Shown here piece after piece: positions 1-12,704 of a DNA stretch of 64,000 nt; positions within the stretch are counted from its first letter, which is position 1; every line of letters starts with the position of its first letter. Source of the stretch: Ephemerocybe angulata. Taxonomy: Eukaryota; Basidiomycota; Agaricomycetes; Agaricales; Psathyrellaceae. Location: the NCBI GenBank assembly GCA_013368325.1, contig JAACJK010000233.1, positions 1-64,000 on the forward strand, written 5' to 3'. The position numbers and the translations under genes were made by a program. The notes under the pieces were generated by a model that did no database searches, had not been told where the DNA came from, and saw only the letters and a program-made list of their open reading frames with translations.

Positions 1-1886
1 AGTCTGGGTTGCGACCGAGACCTAGACGATTGACCTCCACGGCGAATACTCTGGCGTTCTGCCATGAATGCTTCACGTTCTGCTTCAAGGGCTCGCCTTT
101 CAGCATCCAGGGTTCTGCGCTCAAGCTCTATTTGGCGGTCGCTGTTGCTGGCGATCTCTTTGTGCACATGCATTAGGGCTCGATCCAATCGATCGTCGAA
201 CATTTCTCGAAGCATTCCAAAATGGTACGGCTCCTGAAAGATAGCTATATTCAGTAACGGAGAACCACAGATCGGCCGAATGCAAATAAGAGAAGGGCAT
301 ACCTCGTTGTCTTCCGAGTCATATGACTTTGCATCTTGGTACCCAGAATTGTCGGCGAGAAATGCTGATCGAGGTGATTGCGAACCGGAACGTGGAGGGC
401 TGCCTTGTTGTGAGTCGCTTGTCGATCTACGATAGCGTTTGTCCAGGGGATTCTCGCCGGAAAAGGCATTGTTGACGTCGGGCTCATCACGGGTTGGGGA
501 AACTTCCTGAGATCGACGGTTGGACTGCCCAAGTTGAGATCCCTCGGCGGGTTCGGGGCTCCCGCTTCGTCGAGAACCGCCGTGTTCAGAGCTCCTCCGA
601 ACTGGTTGAGATCCATTGCCTTCAACGTGTCCCTGGCGAGAGTCTCCGCCTTCACCAAGAGGCTGAGTTTGGTTGGGAGATGGAGTGCTGCGGGCAACCT
701 GAAGCTCTCCTCCCCCTGCTTCAAATTCGGAATGAACAGGTGGCTGCCCAGCTCGTTGACGGTTGCCGAGCTCATCCCCAGCCGGCGTCGCATCCCGCAT
801 AAAGACGTCTCCTTCCGGAGCCCCAGACCCGGGCCTGGCGTTCTGCCGACGATACGGAGTGGGAGAAAGGGGGTCTGGACTGAGACCACTCTCTACATGG
901 CTTCCAGCCACTGTCCGAGATGCCTGTGGGGCAAGGGGGTTTTCCAGGAGCTGGAGTGCGCTGGGGCGGCCAAAGAAGAGTTCTCTGGGGCCCGGGTGGG
1001 CGAATTCCGCAGTTGGAGGGGAAATATAGTGCTCGCTGAAGGTGCCACTTCATTTCAGTCGCTGGCGGGCGGGTATACTAGAAGAACGCCTTACCTCCTG
1101 AAGGTCCTTGAGCTTGCGACTCCGTCGTATGAGTGTGCCGACGCGCAACTACCATGTCTATTAGTATTATGCAATAGAAAGAAGGGCACTCTCACCTTCA
1201 TTCTGGCTAGCGGTCGTAGATGCAGCTCCCCCACCCGGAACCGGGTTTCCCAAGGCAACTGACGCGGTCTGCAAGGATCTGTATGAAGAAGGGGAGCTGG
1301 AGAAAGAAGCGCCATATTGAGCTATCGACAACGCTAGTTGGTGTCGACAAGGACTTACACGAATGGTGTCTCGAAGCACCTGGATTTCCTGGGGCGACAG
1401 GGGGATGAAAGGTGGGGCTGATGATAACTGAGGTTAACCAATATTTAAAGGACATAGACAAAGGAAACTAACCACGACTTCGTGATGCAGACGTTCTTTT
1501 TGCCGTATCTCGTTCATAAGGGTTCCTACCTGGCCTATCTTGCCCGTTGGACGAGGAGGGACACTATTTGAGCGTATCGAGTGCGAAGTATTTGATGCGT
1601 AATAGCTTCTCAGAGAGCTTGCTTCCCCGGCGGGTAATGCCTTCTCGCTCTAGGGGTTCGATCGTCGTCTTGCAATTGCTCATGACCGGATCCGGAGAAG
1701 TACTCTCCAGGGAGAACTGCTCATGGCCGTTTGCTGGGTTCGTCTGCTGGGTTATGAAGTCCAAGGGAGCTCGAGCCTGGCCAAAGATCCTATGGCTAGC
1801 TGTTGGCACTGATCATGATCAATATTTACACCCGTTTCTTATAGTTGAAGGGAACGTGGCTCACCCCGTGGCAGCCTCGAGGGCAT
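1..1886 (-). CDS. Serine-rich coiled-coil protein, partial (runs off left edge)
   Basis: Not recognised. A short first exon (ATG at 1886-1884, donor GTGAGC at 1864) joins in phase to exon 2 from 1808. Later exons cross 1500-1050 and a long exon crosses about 1050-300. The last intron visible here (donor GTATGC near 300, acceptor CTTTCAG near 233) leads into an exon that stays open to base 1. The long exon encodes a Ser/Pro/Gly-rich, low-complexity region. The final exon is a charged helix with repeated Ala-Glu-Arg blocks (LEAEREAFMAERQ), which should form a coiled coil. No enzyme motif or membrane segment is seen. The C-terminus lies outside the window. Exons between 1570 and 1060 are uncertain because more than one frame is open there. 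A structural or scaffolding role is only a guess. Confidence 0.55.
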
Positions 1887-2493
1887 ACAGATTTTCAAAA
1901 CATAATCGTGACGATGATTCGCTTATAGGCAGCCAACATGTACAGTCTTGATCAGCGCATATGTGGTGCAAAGACAAGCGCCATGCGAAATACTCGCAGC
2001 CATGCGAGTAGTGCACAAAGTTCAGTAATCAGACCAATCTGTTTCATATCCAGATGACCAGTAATAGTTGAATGTCAAGCAAGAGGATAAATTCATGATC
2101 AAGGGTGCGGCACGATGACGGTTTGAAACAAAGCCCAGATCAATCTAATTCAGCGCCGAGCTTGTCATCACGCATGAAACCAAACAATAACCTCCGATCC
2201 AAACATGTACAAAAGGCTGCAGGAAGCACCAACTGTACATTGGAGTTGGCAGGCCAGCGACAGATCATGATCTTTTCCGGAGGCACCAGTCAGTCCAGAA
2301 GATATAATTAATTAGGGATAAGGGATTTGGATGGCGTAGCAGGGGCAGCAACGGAAAAGTATGTAGATGTTCACTGGCTATAGAAGGATAATGCAACGCC
2401 GAAGCGCGAAGGGCAATCACCAAGGATCGCGAGATATAGTGAATGAATTAATAATGAAAGAGAAATCGAGCTTGGATCTAACTCTGCAATAAG
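1887..2493. other. Intergenic region, no feature seen
   Basis: This lies upstream of the minus-strand gene on its left and downstream of the 3' end of the minus-strand gene on its right. It is moderately AT-rich. I see no ORF with coding character, no RNA gene and no repeat. Confidence 0.5.
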
Positions 2494-4279
2494 TCAACAA
2501 GAGGTACTTCGCTTGTTATCCCTCTCCTTCCTCTTCTCCTCAACATATTCTCGCTCTTTCGGGGACAAAAGAGAAAGTTGAATAGGGTCCCCAAGAACGC
2601 TATCCAGATAATCCCAAAAAGGGAGCCCTGTTCTGGTAAATAGCGCTTGGCGGACACCCCCTCGCTTTCCCTGCTGTCGATTCAGGTCCCTTCACTTTGG
2701 ACGTGTCGAGCAGGGTAAGGTCGGAACCTATGCCCTGAGGACGAAGACTTCGTAGGAGCGGGTGGAGTACTTTGAATTTCTGGCAGCGGCGAAACTGATG
2801 TCCATAGATCGTTGGAGCCCACCACAAGGCGTGCAGCATCCTCTTCAGATACAAAGGCTGCCTGAAACAAGGATGAAGACGTATGCAGATGCCTGTACAG
2901 AATTCCAGCTTGAAGACAATTGTCTATCGCCAATATGAAGGAGCGCAGAGTACTGTGTGCATGAGAACTTGACTCCATGTGAATCGAATACACGCCAGTT
3001 CTACATGAACGTTGGGCGCACAGATGGTTGATTGACGCCGCCACGAGGGCGGAACTGCCCAAGCGGGAATGTACTCGCATGAATTTTGTCGGAGTAGTGC
3101 CGTTGTCCTTGCCCTCGCCACCGCTCAAGGTACTACAGTCCGATCCATCCACCCTGTCAGGAGTTCCACTCGGGAAGGGCCCTTCAGTCACTTCGCCATC
3201 CTCCAAAGTAACCCCCGCTTGCTTCCCCTCAGATGTCGCTTCTGCCATGCGATCATCATTTGCCAGGTCAAGCGGCTGCGCGATGCTTGTAGGCGAGGTG
3301 GGCTCCGTCAGAGATTCCACTCCTCCTTGCAGGTCCTAGGAGAAAAAAAAAGCTATAAGTCATCTGCCAAGGACATGCAATGGACGACACTCACCGATCC
3401 TCCCAACGCAAGGCAGTCATGATCAGTCATATGCGTACCCACTAGTCCTGCCTCCGAGCCTGTCGACCCGTCAATTTGAGTGCCTTGGTCTGTGATCTCA
3501 CTCCCAGAAACAAGAGGGTTAGACTTGAGAAGGAACATGGGTCAGTATGCTTCTGAATACGCTAGACAGCAGGGAGCACAATTACCGTGGCTGCCACGGG
3601 GCTGAAAGGGGGGCTACAAGATGTTAAGGTAGGAGCGACGCCATCGTTTGGATATGTTGTAGGCCGCACAGAATAATAAGCCCACAAAGATGAACGGAGA
3701 GGGATGGCCTTCCCTTTATCGATCATCCAGTAGGAAAGGGAAGGCAAAGGTAGCCCATATATATCCGCGTTGTAATAAACACCTTCCTGCGACAGCCCCT
3801 TCTTGAACTTCAATCTGCGCCATCGGACGCGATCATACATATATCGGGTGTCGACGAAATCCTGGCTTTCATCATCATCACTCTCGGAGAGCTCGTCGTA
3901 CTCGCGATTCCGATTCCCCACTAGAAGCATAACGGTCTCGTCCCCAGCATGCTCCAGGGGTAGTTGTAACGGATCAAGAAGCTTCAGATCGTCGATTCCA
4001 ACCTCTCGGAAGTTTGTCGACTTGAGCTGCTTTGGAGCCTTTTCGCCGGGTTTAAGGGGTCTTCCAGTGATAGCGGGCGGTAGCCAGAAGGAAGTATCGC
4101 CCTCAACATGCAATCGAGGCCTCTGCTCATCGGCGGGGGTAAGGGCCTGAGGAGGCTCCAGAGAGGATGTTCCCGCGATTGGTGACGCCGTCTTTTCCTG
4201 GCACCTGCTGCTGTGGAGCCCAGTCATAGAGGTCAAGGAGCTCGTTTCCGAGCCCAACAGTGGCAACGCCGTCCCAGCG

Positions 4280-4352
4280 TCTGGCTCGGCCCAACCTGAG
4301 GCACCCCAACCTGAGGCACCCCAACAGGAGGCACCCCAACCGGAGGTATCCC
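4280..4352. repeat. 15-bp in-frame minisatellite (Gly-Trp-Gly-Ala coding)
   Basis: Four to five imperfect copies of a 15-bp unit of the form AGGCACCCCAACCTG are seen on the plus strand. On the minus strand they encode a GWGAS-like repeat inside the disrupted host gene. The unit length keeps the frame, so copy number can vary without destroying the protein. Confidence 0.75.
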
Positions 4353-5229
4353 AGACTTCCCGCTTCATCTCCTCTGGCCAGCTTGACGAAGGAATACCAG
4401 TACTATGCGAGCTTGGAACCCCTCTCCGAACCAAGTTTCCTGACGCGCACGGTGAGGAAGACCCTGCTCCATTCGAAGTGTCAGCACTGGTCCACGTCGC
4501 CGACCCTGGCGGAAGCCGTTGTGATGACGAGGCCACAGACTGCTCTGAAGGCTGAAAGGGCCTGTCCGGCCTTGCATTTCCGTTTTCGCATGTGGAGATT
4601 TGTTCGAGTTTAACATTGGATCCAGAAGCCAGGGTAAGAAAGTAGGGCTGGTCACGATCAGAGAGGAGACGTGAGTAGGTGCCGGCGTAAAAGTTGGGGT
4701 AGACTTGTGGACTCTGCCTAGCAGGGACAGGTGCGCTTGTCGGATGCGTTGTAGCCAACTTTTCCAGAACGAAAACAGGAACCGTGGCTATGGCGAGTAG
4801 CCAAGCAACGTCGGCAGCCAACATTCCATTCGCCCATACTCCCACATGGCGAGAAACGTCGGGACTCCCTCCATTCATTGGTATGCTTTTGGAGGGGCAA
4901 CTTTTCATCAGCGCCAACCACGCTTCCTTCTCCTTCAATCCCCGTTGGATGGCGGATAGGGACGAAGTAAGATCCTCAAAAGACGCCCGTCGTCCTGTCA
5001 TTCTCATCACTTCTTCTGGCCTTGGGAAGGTTGGACGCCGGGACAGACATTTTACAACTGGGGGTGGGGTTTCGTGGATCTGTCCAGCTTGAACGTTGTG
5101 ACAGCATCGTTGAGTTCAACGGCTCTCGCCAACAGGGCCTGTTGAAAGGGCTGGTACAGCTCCCCTTCATTTCCTCCTGGGGAGGGCATCCAAACGTGTG
5201 GAACTGTTACGAATAGCACGTCAAGTCCC

Positions 5230-5238
5230 CTCCATGAG
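5230..5238. repeat. Target-site duplication, left copy (CTCCATGAG)
   Basis: CTCCATGAG directly precedes the terminal GGTGGTCA of the Mutator-like element and is repeated exactly at 12705-12713. Nine base pairs is the length typical of Mutator-superfamily insertions. Confidence 0.9.
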
Positions 5239-5290
5239 GGTGGTCAAAAAACCTGCGTTGCGGTGCGGTCATTTGCGGTAGATATATGAA
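5239..5290. repeat. Left terminal inverted repeat with subterminal TTGCGGT motifs
   Basis: It starts GGTGGTCA and contains TGCGTTGCGG and ATTTGCGGTA. It pairs with the reverse complement of 12650-12704. A second cluster of the same motifs (TTGCGGTGATTTG, TTTGCGGTATG, TTTGCGGTGGG) lies at about 5605-5715, still inside the element. Confidence 0.75.
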
Positions 5291-5818
5291 AAATGGAATT
5301 TTTGGGCCTGGAAGTGTACTTACATAGTTATATAAACCAATATAAGTCAGTACAATCCACCAGTATGGAAATAACAAAGCGAGGAGGTCCCTATGGAATA
5401 CCTGATAATATGTCAAAGTTGGTCCAATTCCAGCGATGGTTGGGCAAGTGACAGACTCTAGAGCATGAAATAGGGCTATACGAGAACTATCTTTATATAT
5501 ATAGTATGACCCACCCCATACACAACGACTCTGGGCACTGGAACCCAACGTCTTCCCCAAACTATGGAGTTGATGTCCAGCATTGGTTGATTCCCACGCG
5601 CCAAGTTGCGGGCCCTTGCGTTGACTTGCGGTGATTTGTGTCGACTTTGCGGTGATTTGCGTTCACTTGCATTGAATTTGCGGTATGTGACCGTCAATTT
5701 GCGGTGGGCTTGCGTGAAAAGATTTTCTTTACAGGTGGGACCTCGGAATACATGAGTTATATAAGTTTATTAGTATACCGTACATCTCATCGAAGTATAC
5801 AATTACATATTGTCGCAT

Positions 5819-6205
5819 GGGTGCCATCAATTACAGAGTGTGTCGGGCACAAATCTAATCACCGTGCAACAACTATCTAAAGGAAATTGGAGAAACCAAG
5901 TTGAGTACATCAGAGGTATAAGCTAGATATAGTGTACAAAATTTGGAGAGGTGACGATATCAGGTTCGGTAGCGGTGCAATGAATGGTCGATGATGCCGC
6001 CCGTTGGGTGCCATCAATACAGAGTCTGTCGGGCACGAATCTACTCACCGTGCAACAACCACCCAAAGAATATGAGAAAAAGCGGGCTGGGTACATTATA
6101 TATATACACTAGATATACTGTACGGAGTTTGGAGAGGCAACGAGCTCAGGTTCAGTAGTGGTGCAATAAATAGTTGATGGCGCACATATTGAGGCGCGCA
6201 TCGGT
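5819..6205. repeat. Two tandem copies of a 187-bp unit inside the Mutator-like element
   Basis: The unit starts GGGTGCCATCAAT at 5819 and again at 6006, and a truncated third start (GGTGCCATC) lies near 6203. Both full copies share GTCGGGCAC.AATCTA.TCACCGTGCAACAAC and end near GGTGCAAT.AAT..T.GATG. The array lies just downstream of the transposase stop codon, in its 3' non-coding region. Confidence 0.8.
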
Positions 6206-6224
6206 GCCATCGAAGTCTGGTAAG

Positions 6225-9200
6225 TCAAACACCGGCGTGGCGCTTCTTCATCCGCTTTTTACTCCCAGGAATAGATTCCTCTGATTCCTCTTCTCCTCTT
6301 CCCCTCCGTTTCTCTGCCTGTAACCGTTGATCCATAGTCACCTTTCTGGTAAGGCGAGTTGCCACTGGGACTGGGACTGGGCCTGGGAGGTGAGCCAATT
6401 GATCTTGTTCCTTCTTCTTGGGCTTCGGCTTGGGCTTCGAGGGCATGGGGTTGCTTGGGTGTATCACCCGAAAGGTAGATGTGCCCTTGGGGGTAGATGG
6501 TGGCTCGTTCGGGTTGAAGGGGAATGGTTCTGGGCCCAAAGCGGGGTCCCGAGGGGGGCGAGTCTTCAAGGGATAGGGTGTGGAACCAAACAACGCCATA
6601 TCATCCTTGTAATCATGAACGAATGTCCCCATGATGTATGGGGAACCGTCCTCAGTCAGAATGCGAATAAGGTTTGCAGGATGCTCCACTGGTACATCAC
6701 CGATTTTGCGTTGAATTTGCGAGTGCCCTTTGAGGAGGTGCGTATTCATACTCCAGTCCTCGGATGCGATGGTGGATGATGTGATCTGAGGGGTTGGATC
6801 GAGCGTAGAGTTCCCCAGAAGGTTGGCTCGGTTGCAGTAGAATGCCCGTTCATGCGTGGTGAGTAGCCGCTGGATTCGTGATCGAGTCGCAATGTCATTT
6901 TCCGTAGTCATGCTGTACTCCTTCTCTGTGAGAATGCGCGAAAGTTCGAATATTTCTGCGTCATCGGACGGCTCGAGCTTGAGGTATTTGCGGAGGACCA
7001 AAAGTCGAAGGAGGACTACGACGCAGATGTGCTCTTCTTCCTTCCCTGCTAAGAGCTCTGCAAATGTCATCGAGATGTAGTTATCGATAGCCGCTCGATG
7101 TCCGGGAAAGAGGGGAATTGAAAACATCTTCGATGGGAAGCGGAGGAGATGCTTTTTTCGAGCAAAGTGACGCTTAGGCGTGGAGAGCGGGAGCTCCTCC
7201 ATCCACTCCATTAGCACATTCATGATGGGATGGTATCGGATACCAGTGACAAACTCCACAATGGCAGTCTCAGCATCCTTCAAAGCAGAGAGTATGCCAA
7301 GTGAGTCCGCTTCCCACAGTGCTTCGACGTCCTCTTCGCTTGTAATATCATAGAGCACAATTGGCCAGACGATTGAGCCCAATGAGTTCTTTCAAAATAA
7401 GAGAATGAATATGCGGATTTGCAAGTGTTCAGTAAAGAATGACACTCACTGGTAAATCTGTTGCGAAGTCATCTCGCCAGAGCATACTATAACACTCCTG
7501 CACAGATAGTGTGAAGGTATCTGACACCATGACCGGAGATTTTTGAGGCCAGTCATTGTACTTGTGCCACTGCAGAGTAACCGTGTCATTAGTACGGGAG
7601 ATAATCTGCGCTGGATACGATTTTCGGTTGTTCAGTCTGGTGATTTGGTGCACGTTGACCAGGAGGAAGCGACCAAGCCTATATCAAATACAAGTAAGTG
7701 AGTGAGTCATTGAAAATGGTAGAAATACACTGTACATTGACTGATCCCAGCGACCGTTAATTGCATACCTGCATTGAGGACAGCAGAACAGAAAGTCGAT
7801 GTCATCAAGATGATCTTTTGGAAGAAACCGGCGCATGCATGAAGAATGCCAGACCACCTTACACAGATGACAGAGAATCGTGGACAACGCGGCTGCGCCA
7901 TCTAGCCCACATGTCTCGCAAGATGGAATAGCAATATCAGCTGTGACTGATGCAGCGGGCTTCACCTTTGCCTTTGCAACTTTGTCCCAAAGAGCCAAAG
8001 CGTCAGATAAGCTCGTGCTTGGGCCCGGCTTGTTGCTTGGACCCGGCGTGTTGGTCTCTGTGGGTCCATCGATGTCATCATCCCAGAGAGACTTGGATTC
8101 AAATATTGAGTGAATGAGTGGTTCATCCTCGGAGCTGAAGTCGTTATCGTAAACCGTGCCATCAGAGCGACTGGACTTGGATGCGGTAGACCCCATTTCA
8201 ATATCCGACCCAGAAGAGCTGCCGTCTGACACGCTGAGAGGTCGTTTTGGAATTGAGCCAACACTGCTGACTCGCTCGTAGTGGTGAAAGTTGTCCTTCA
8301 TTTTCTGGATGGACTGAGTCGTCTGCCAGGAGAGCGTAAGACCAGAGTATACCGTGGACACATGTATTTGAACACATACCATTCCCAGCTGGCTGGTGCG
8401 GTGGTAGACGTAGTAGGATTCGTCGGTCGTCCGCTTTTGTAAGGGATGGGTGCCCTTTTTAGCTCTACGCAGCCTCGAGTTCATGTCGTCGTATGTGTAG
8501 GAAACTCCGCCGAGCATAAGCTCAGCAGTGAAGTGATCCTTTTTATGAATGATACGCCCAACGAGGGTATACACAATCTCCGAGTCAGGGGAGATAATCT
8601 TGAATGTTTCGTCAAATCGGAGATGGTTGTGGGCCCGCCGCTTTCCGTCTGAAAGGTTCGACCCGACTGTCAAGATTAGCGGCCAGTAGAAGTTGACGGC
8701 TGATGGAGCCGCATTCAGTTCACATCCATCCGTTGCACATGGAGTTTGACCAGCAGCAATAGACGGATGTAGCTCCTGGTTGGGAAGTATGACAGCGAGG
8801 TTTGAGAAGTATTCTTCTAGTCCGATCGAGGTGTCCATCTTCAGTAATTTCTGGAGCGCAGCAGCATACTCGCAGTGTGGATGCATGATGGCCTTGGGCC
8901 TCTCGGGGTACTGCGTGCATCGGTGCCCCGCACCACAGGCTGACTCAACGGAGTATTGAACAGCCATGTACCTCTGTGCCTCAAAACATGGCTCGAAGTC
9001 CTGGGGCAGGGTATATCAGATTTTTCGACCCTCTTAAAAACCTAATATCCATGCTCACCTCAATCATAGGCTGAATCCAGCATAACGCAGAATGATGCCC
9101 GGACGAGCTAAGCTCTGGAAGCCATTGCTCGAAAATCCGTGCACGCAAGGCTTTCTGAAGCTCCGATAATGCGTGGACAAGCAGAGCATGGGCGTTGAGA

Positions 9201-12200
9201 TCCTTTTTCTTGTTGCTCGTAATGAGCTTGAGGCGCCGATCAAAGTGCGTTGCCAGTAACATCAGGAAGCTATCACCTGGAAGGAGGCTAAGAAACTTCG
9301 TGCGCATGTCCACCGTCCATAGAAGGTACGCTCGGAAGAAAAGCTCGATACCGTGATCCCAGAAGCACGAGTTCGGACTAAGCCATTTGAATGACTGGGT
9401 ATATAGTGGAAGGCGGGAAAGTGCTTCGAGGCCCATGTTAGTAGCAGGCTGCAGCTCCTTGAGAGCGCCAACAGTATCTGGAGCGCGGCCGTCGTTCTCG
9501 AAGAATTTGACCTTTTTGGGTGCACGGTGCTCTCGAGGCCCCGATGGCGTGAAGTGCCCGGCTATATGTATTATCCTGTTAGTATATGGGCCCGAGTAAG
9601 TGGAATGGAACGCACATTTGATCGACGCGAACTCCGAGTTAAAGTGTTTTACGTGCAGATATAACTTCCGTATTCCTTCGAGGAGATCGTTCCCACTTCC
9701 AACCGCATGGTTGAGCAATGAATGCCCATGCTCTGCTGCGTTTGACGTCGAAGGTACTTTCTTAGCTACGTCGGGGTCAATCGTGCTTTTTGCTGGAAAC
9801 ACCATTCCCAAAATGGCGGGCTGGATCCACCAAGATAACCATCCAGCTGCATCCGGAAACTCTCGTCTGAAACGAGCCACCAAGAGGTCAAAATCGTCAC
9901 TCGAGGTTTTCCGTGATACCATCTTCCGCAGTATGTAAGCGAAGTCTGAGACACGGTTTTGGTCGACCAAAGCAGCTGTTTCCTGGACCCGCGTAGCCTG
10001 GGCCCAGAAGTGATACTCGCACCCAACCTCGAGTGACTTGGCCTCCTCACGGAGGTTAACCATTTGGGCTGCCTGCGCTTCCAGAGAAAGGTTCGAAAAT
10101 TCCGGGATGGTATGCGCAACAGCAACGGCATATTCCTCTGCATGCGCATTCCGCTGAGCTTGCGAGAAGTCCATGACCTATAGCAAAAATAAGCATTAGC
10201 GCATTAGCGTGTGCATGCGTTGCGGTTGCAGCAAGGCGACGTCAAGGCGACGTACATTGAGAAGGTATTCCTTTTTGAATGGAAGCCCGTCGCGCTGGAC
10301 TTTGGCCATGACAGCATCATTCAGATGCTTGAAGTGCGGGCGATGGTGGGCGGCGTCTTCACCAAAAACGAGGGTAAATAGAACTGGGACCCAAGCTTTC
10401 AGCGTCTCGCTGAATGCAGATGTTGAGAGAAGAACACCATCCTTGAAGTAAGAATGGTTTCCATCTGTTACAAAGCCGTGTCGAGAGCCAACAGTGTCTT
10501 TGTCGAGTACCCAGTCATCGACAGTCGCCTCCAGCACCGAGTTCATAAATGCTGTCCGGAAAATGAATAATCCTTGGTCATGTAGCTGCGAGAATATCAG
10601 AAACGGCTCCCCGAGCTCGCTGTTAAGACCTAGAATTTGTTTTATTGTGGCCCCAGCAGTAGTGTTCTTCGGCGTTGTGTTCGTAACTCCAGTCCGAGCC
10701 TGGCTCTTGGCGACGAAGTACCGAGCGGCGCTGGGATTAGCAAGAGCAGGCGCAATGTCGGGCAAGGGCACGGATCCAGGATTCAGATCACCGGTGCGAA
10801 GAGCGTGAACTGTTGCATTCGCCCCTCCACGCACGACTTGAGCATCGAGTTGAGCAGTTTCTGAAACAGAGAGGTGGCTCGTGGGTGGGCGTGGGTGGTC
10901 GTGATATCCTTCGTGCTCCCAGCGGAAGTATTCTTCACCAGTCTTGATGTCCTTTGCACGATACCGATGGCACCTGGCGGCACAGTCATGGTGGACAAGT
11001 GGACCGGACCCGCATAGGGCGCAGCCGGCGTGAATTTGCTTCTCCTGAGTGCTGGGATCGGTTTTGGGCTTCACTGGGCGTACACAGGCCGGATTGGGGC
11101 ATACGTCAACCCCAAGACACTTGCTCGTCTTCGCTTTTCCAATGGCAACGGAGTATTCGGTGGCTTTGCGGTTCCAGTTGCTTGTACCATAAGAACGGAA
11201 CTGCCACTTCGCCTGGTCGTTATTTGGCTTTGCTTCGTCCTCTGTTTCGAATTTTCGAACTCGTTTCCCATTCGGCCAGTCGTATAGGACAGTTCCTAGT
11301 ATATTTTAGAGCATTATATCGACGTAGGCACTGTAGACGTACCAGGTTCCGCTGTACATATTCCCTCTTCCTCCGGTTCTCCTTCTGAGTCCGAACTCGA
11401 ATCCGATGCCATGCTAACCTTCTGCTTTGCCTCTAGTGCTGCCTGAGATTCGTCCCTAGCTTGCGGCACCTTTTTGCGACTGTCTGCGGCTGGGGGTTTC
11501 GCGATTTTTGCTTGTTCGGGCACGGGTAAGCGCTGTCTGGTTGCGGCGGGTTGAACGGTCTCGATGGTCGGCATTTTGGGTGGTTGCGTCGCTTCAGGCG
11601 GGTTAAACGAAGGCATAGGTACTCCAACATTGTATACTCCTGGATTTCCATAACCTAGACACACCAGAACGAAGATTATCAGCCTAGCATTGCTTGAGCC
11701 CTGAAGTTAGAACTCACCATTCATGTACGGTGCCGAAACAGACATGTATTGGCTTGGATGGTACCCATGGAGCATCATATGGGGTGGTGGTTGCGCATAC
11801 GGACCGTATATATGCCCTGGAGGGGCAGCGGGTTGGTACATTGGAGGATATTGCATGGGATGGTGCTGATACTGCGGCTGGTTCACAACGGGCACTGGCG
11901 GTGCTTGTTGCTGTTGCTCGTCCTCCGAAAAGAAGGCAAAAAGCGCCCTTTTGAGTCTCTTCATGTCTTGATGATCTGTGTAAGGCAAAACGTGCGTTAT
12001 TAGAGGTTGTCGAGTCCTCAAAATCTTTGGAGCGAGGCGCCTAATCGGGAACGGAAGCTTATAATGGCCCAGCAAAACATCGCTCCAAGAATCAAAGTCT
12101 GTAGGCGAAAGCGCATATATTGGGTCTATAATGTATAGATACAGTCTCTAGAAACCTGTTAACACCAATATACCAGCCATACTCGAGGTGGACGACTTAC

Positions 12201-12430
12201 CACAGCCCACCCCGCCCCTATTGAGGGTCACCACCGGCCATCAATCCTGTTCCCCAAGCCCATGCCCAACCCTCCGTCTTGCGCCCCTCTCCAAGCCTCA
12301 AGAATGTTTTCGAGATACACTGGGTATCTGCTGGTTGAGTGGATGTTGGTCCTTGGTGCTCGCTGTTGTGGTGGTAGGCAGTCAGAATCGACGATGTCGT
12401 TGCGGCGCTTTGCGTCACCTCAGACAATTC
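6225..12430 (-). CDS. Multidomain transposase: GCM finger, MULE DDE core, USP-like protease, PHD finger
   Basis: The gene has many exons. Domains in order: (1) an N-terminal Pro/Gln/Tyr-rich part (about 12080-11330). (2) A GCM-type zinc-binding domain (about 11280-10890), with WQFRSYGTSNWN, KCLGVDVCPNPAC, further Cys pairs and WEHEGYHDHPRPP, close to the animal GCM signature. (3) A MULE-type DDE core, with Asp in VTDGNHSYF (about 10465), Asp in MDFSQAQ (about 10170) and Glu in TSNAAEHGHSLL (about 9740). (4) A ubiquitin-specific-protease-like domain, with Cys box PNSCFWDHGIELFF (about 9370) and His box HKKDHFTAE with YTYDD (about 8545-8480). (5) A PHD-type finger of paired Cys plus His near 7910-7760. 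(6) A basic C-terminus (KKRMKKRHAGV) ending in TGA at 6225. One intron at about 9560-9615 has a perfect TACTAAC branch site. The first exon and start codon are not settled; 12430 is approximate. The DDE and GCM calls are firm; catalytic competence of the USP part is inference. Confidence 0.8.
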
Positions 12431-12539
12431 CCACAGTCATTTAACCTCTCCGCTGATCAAGGACAGGCTGGGCTGGAAGAACGATGCACTATATCTTATC
12501 TACTGAGTACTGAACATCCTCAACACCTTATTATACCCC

Positions 12540-12704
12540 CGTGTCCTCCCCCAGAAGCCCTACGCAAAACACGCAACCTCACGCAAGTCACCGCAAATAC
12601 CGAAAATCTTGCGGCAATCAAGGCATTTGCGGTAACTTGCGTGTTATATACCGCAAGGCCATCAACGCAAGCTACCGCAACGCAACGCAAAAACATGAAC
12701 CACC
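12540..12704. repeat. Right terminal inverted repeat and subterminal motif array
   Basis: A dense series of CGCAA/ACCGCAA motifs (reverse complements of the left-end TTGCGGT/TTGCGT) runs for about 165 bp and ends GAACCACC at 12704. It is the mirror of the left end of the element. Confidence 0.75.

Larger units (their letters stand above)
5239..12704 (-). mobile_element. GCM-domain Mutator-like DNA transposon (7.47 kb)
   Basis: The boundaries are set by a perfect 9-bp duplication and short terminal inverted repeats. The left end begins GGTGGTCAAAAAACCTGCGT and the reverse complement of the right end begins GGTGGTTCATGTTTTTGCGT. Both ends carry dense TTGCGGT/TTGCGTT motifs, probably transposase-binding sites. 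One large multi-exon gene on the minus strand fills most of the interior. The element sits in a coding exon of the host gene. The insertion looks fairly young because the duplication is perfect and the transposase reading frames are open. TIR length beyond about 25 bp is hard to judge because the ends become repetitive. Confidence 0.88.

Noticed and set aside
5600..5715. Telomere-like repeat (TTGCGGT motifs)
   Set aside because: The motifs are irregularly spaced and occur in mirrored orientation at both ends of the transposon, unlike telomeric TTAGGG arrays.
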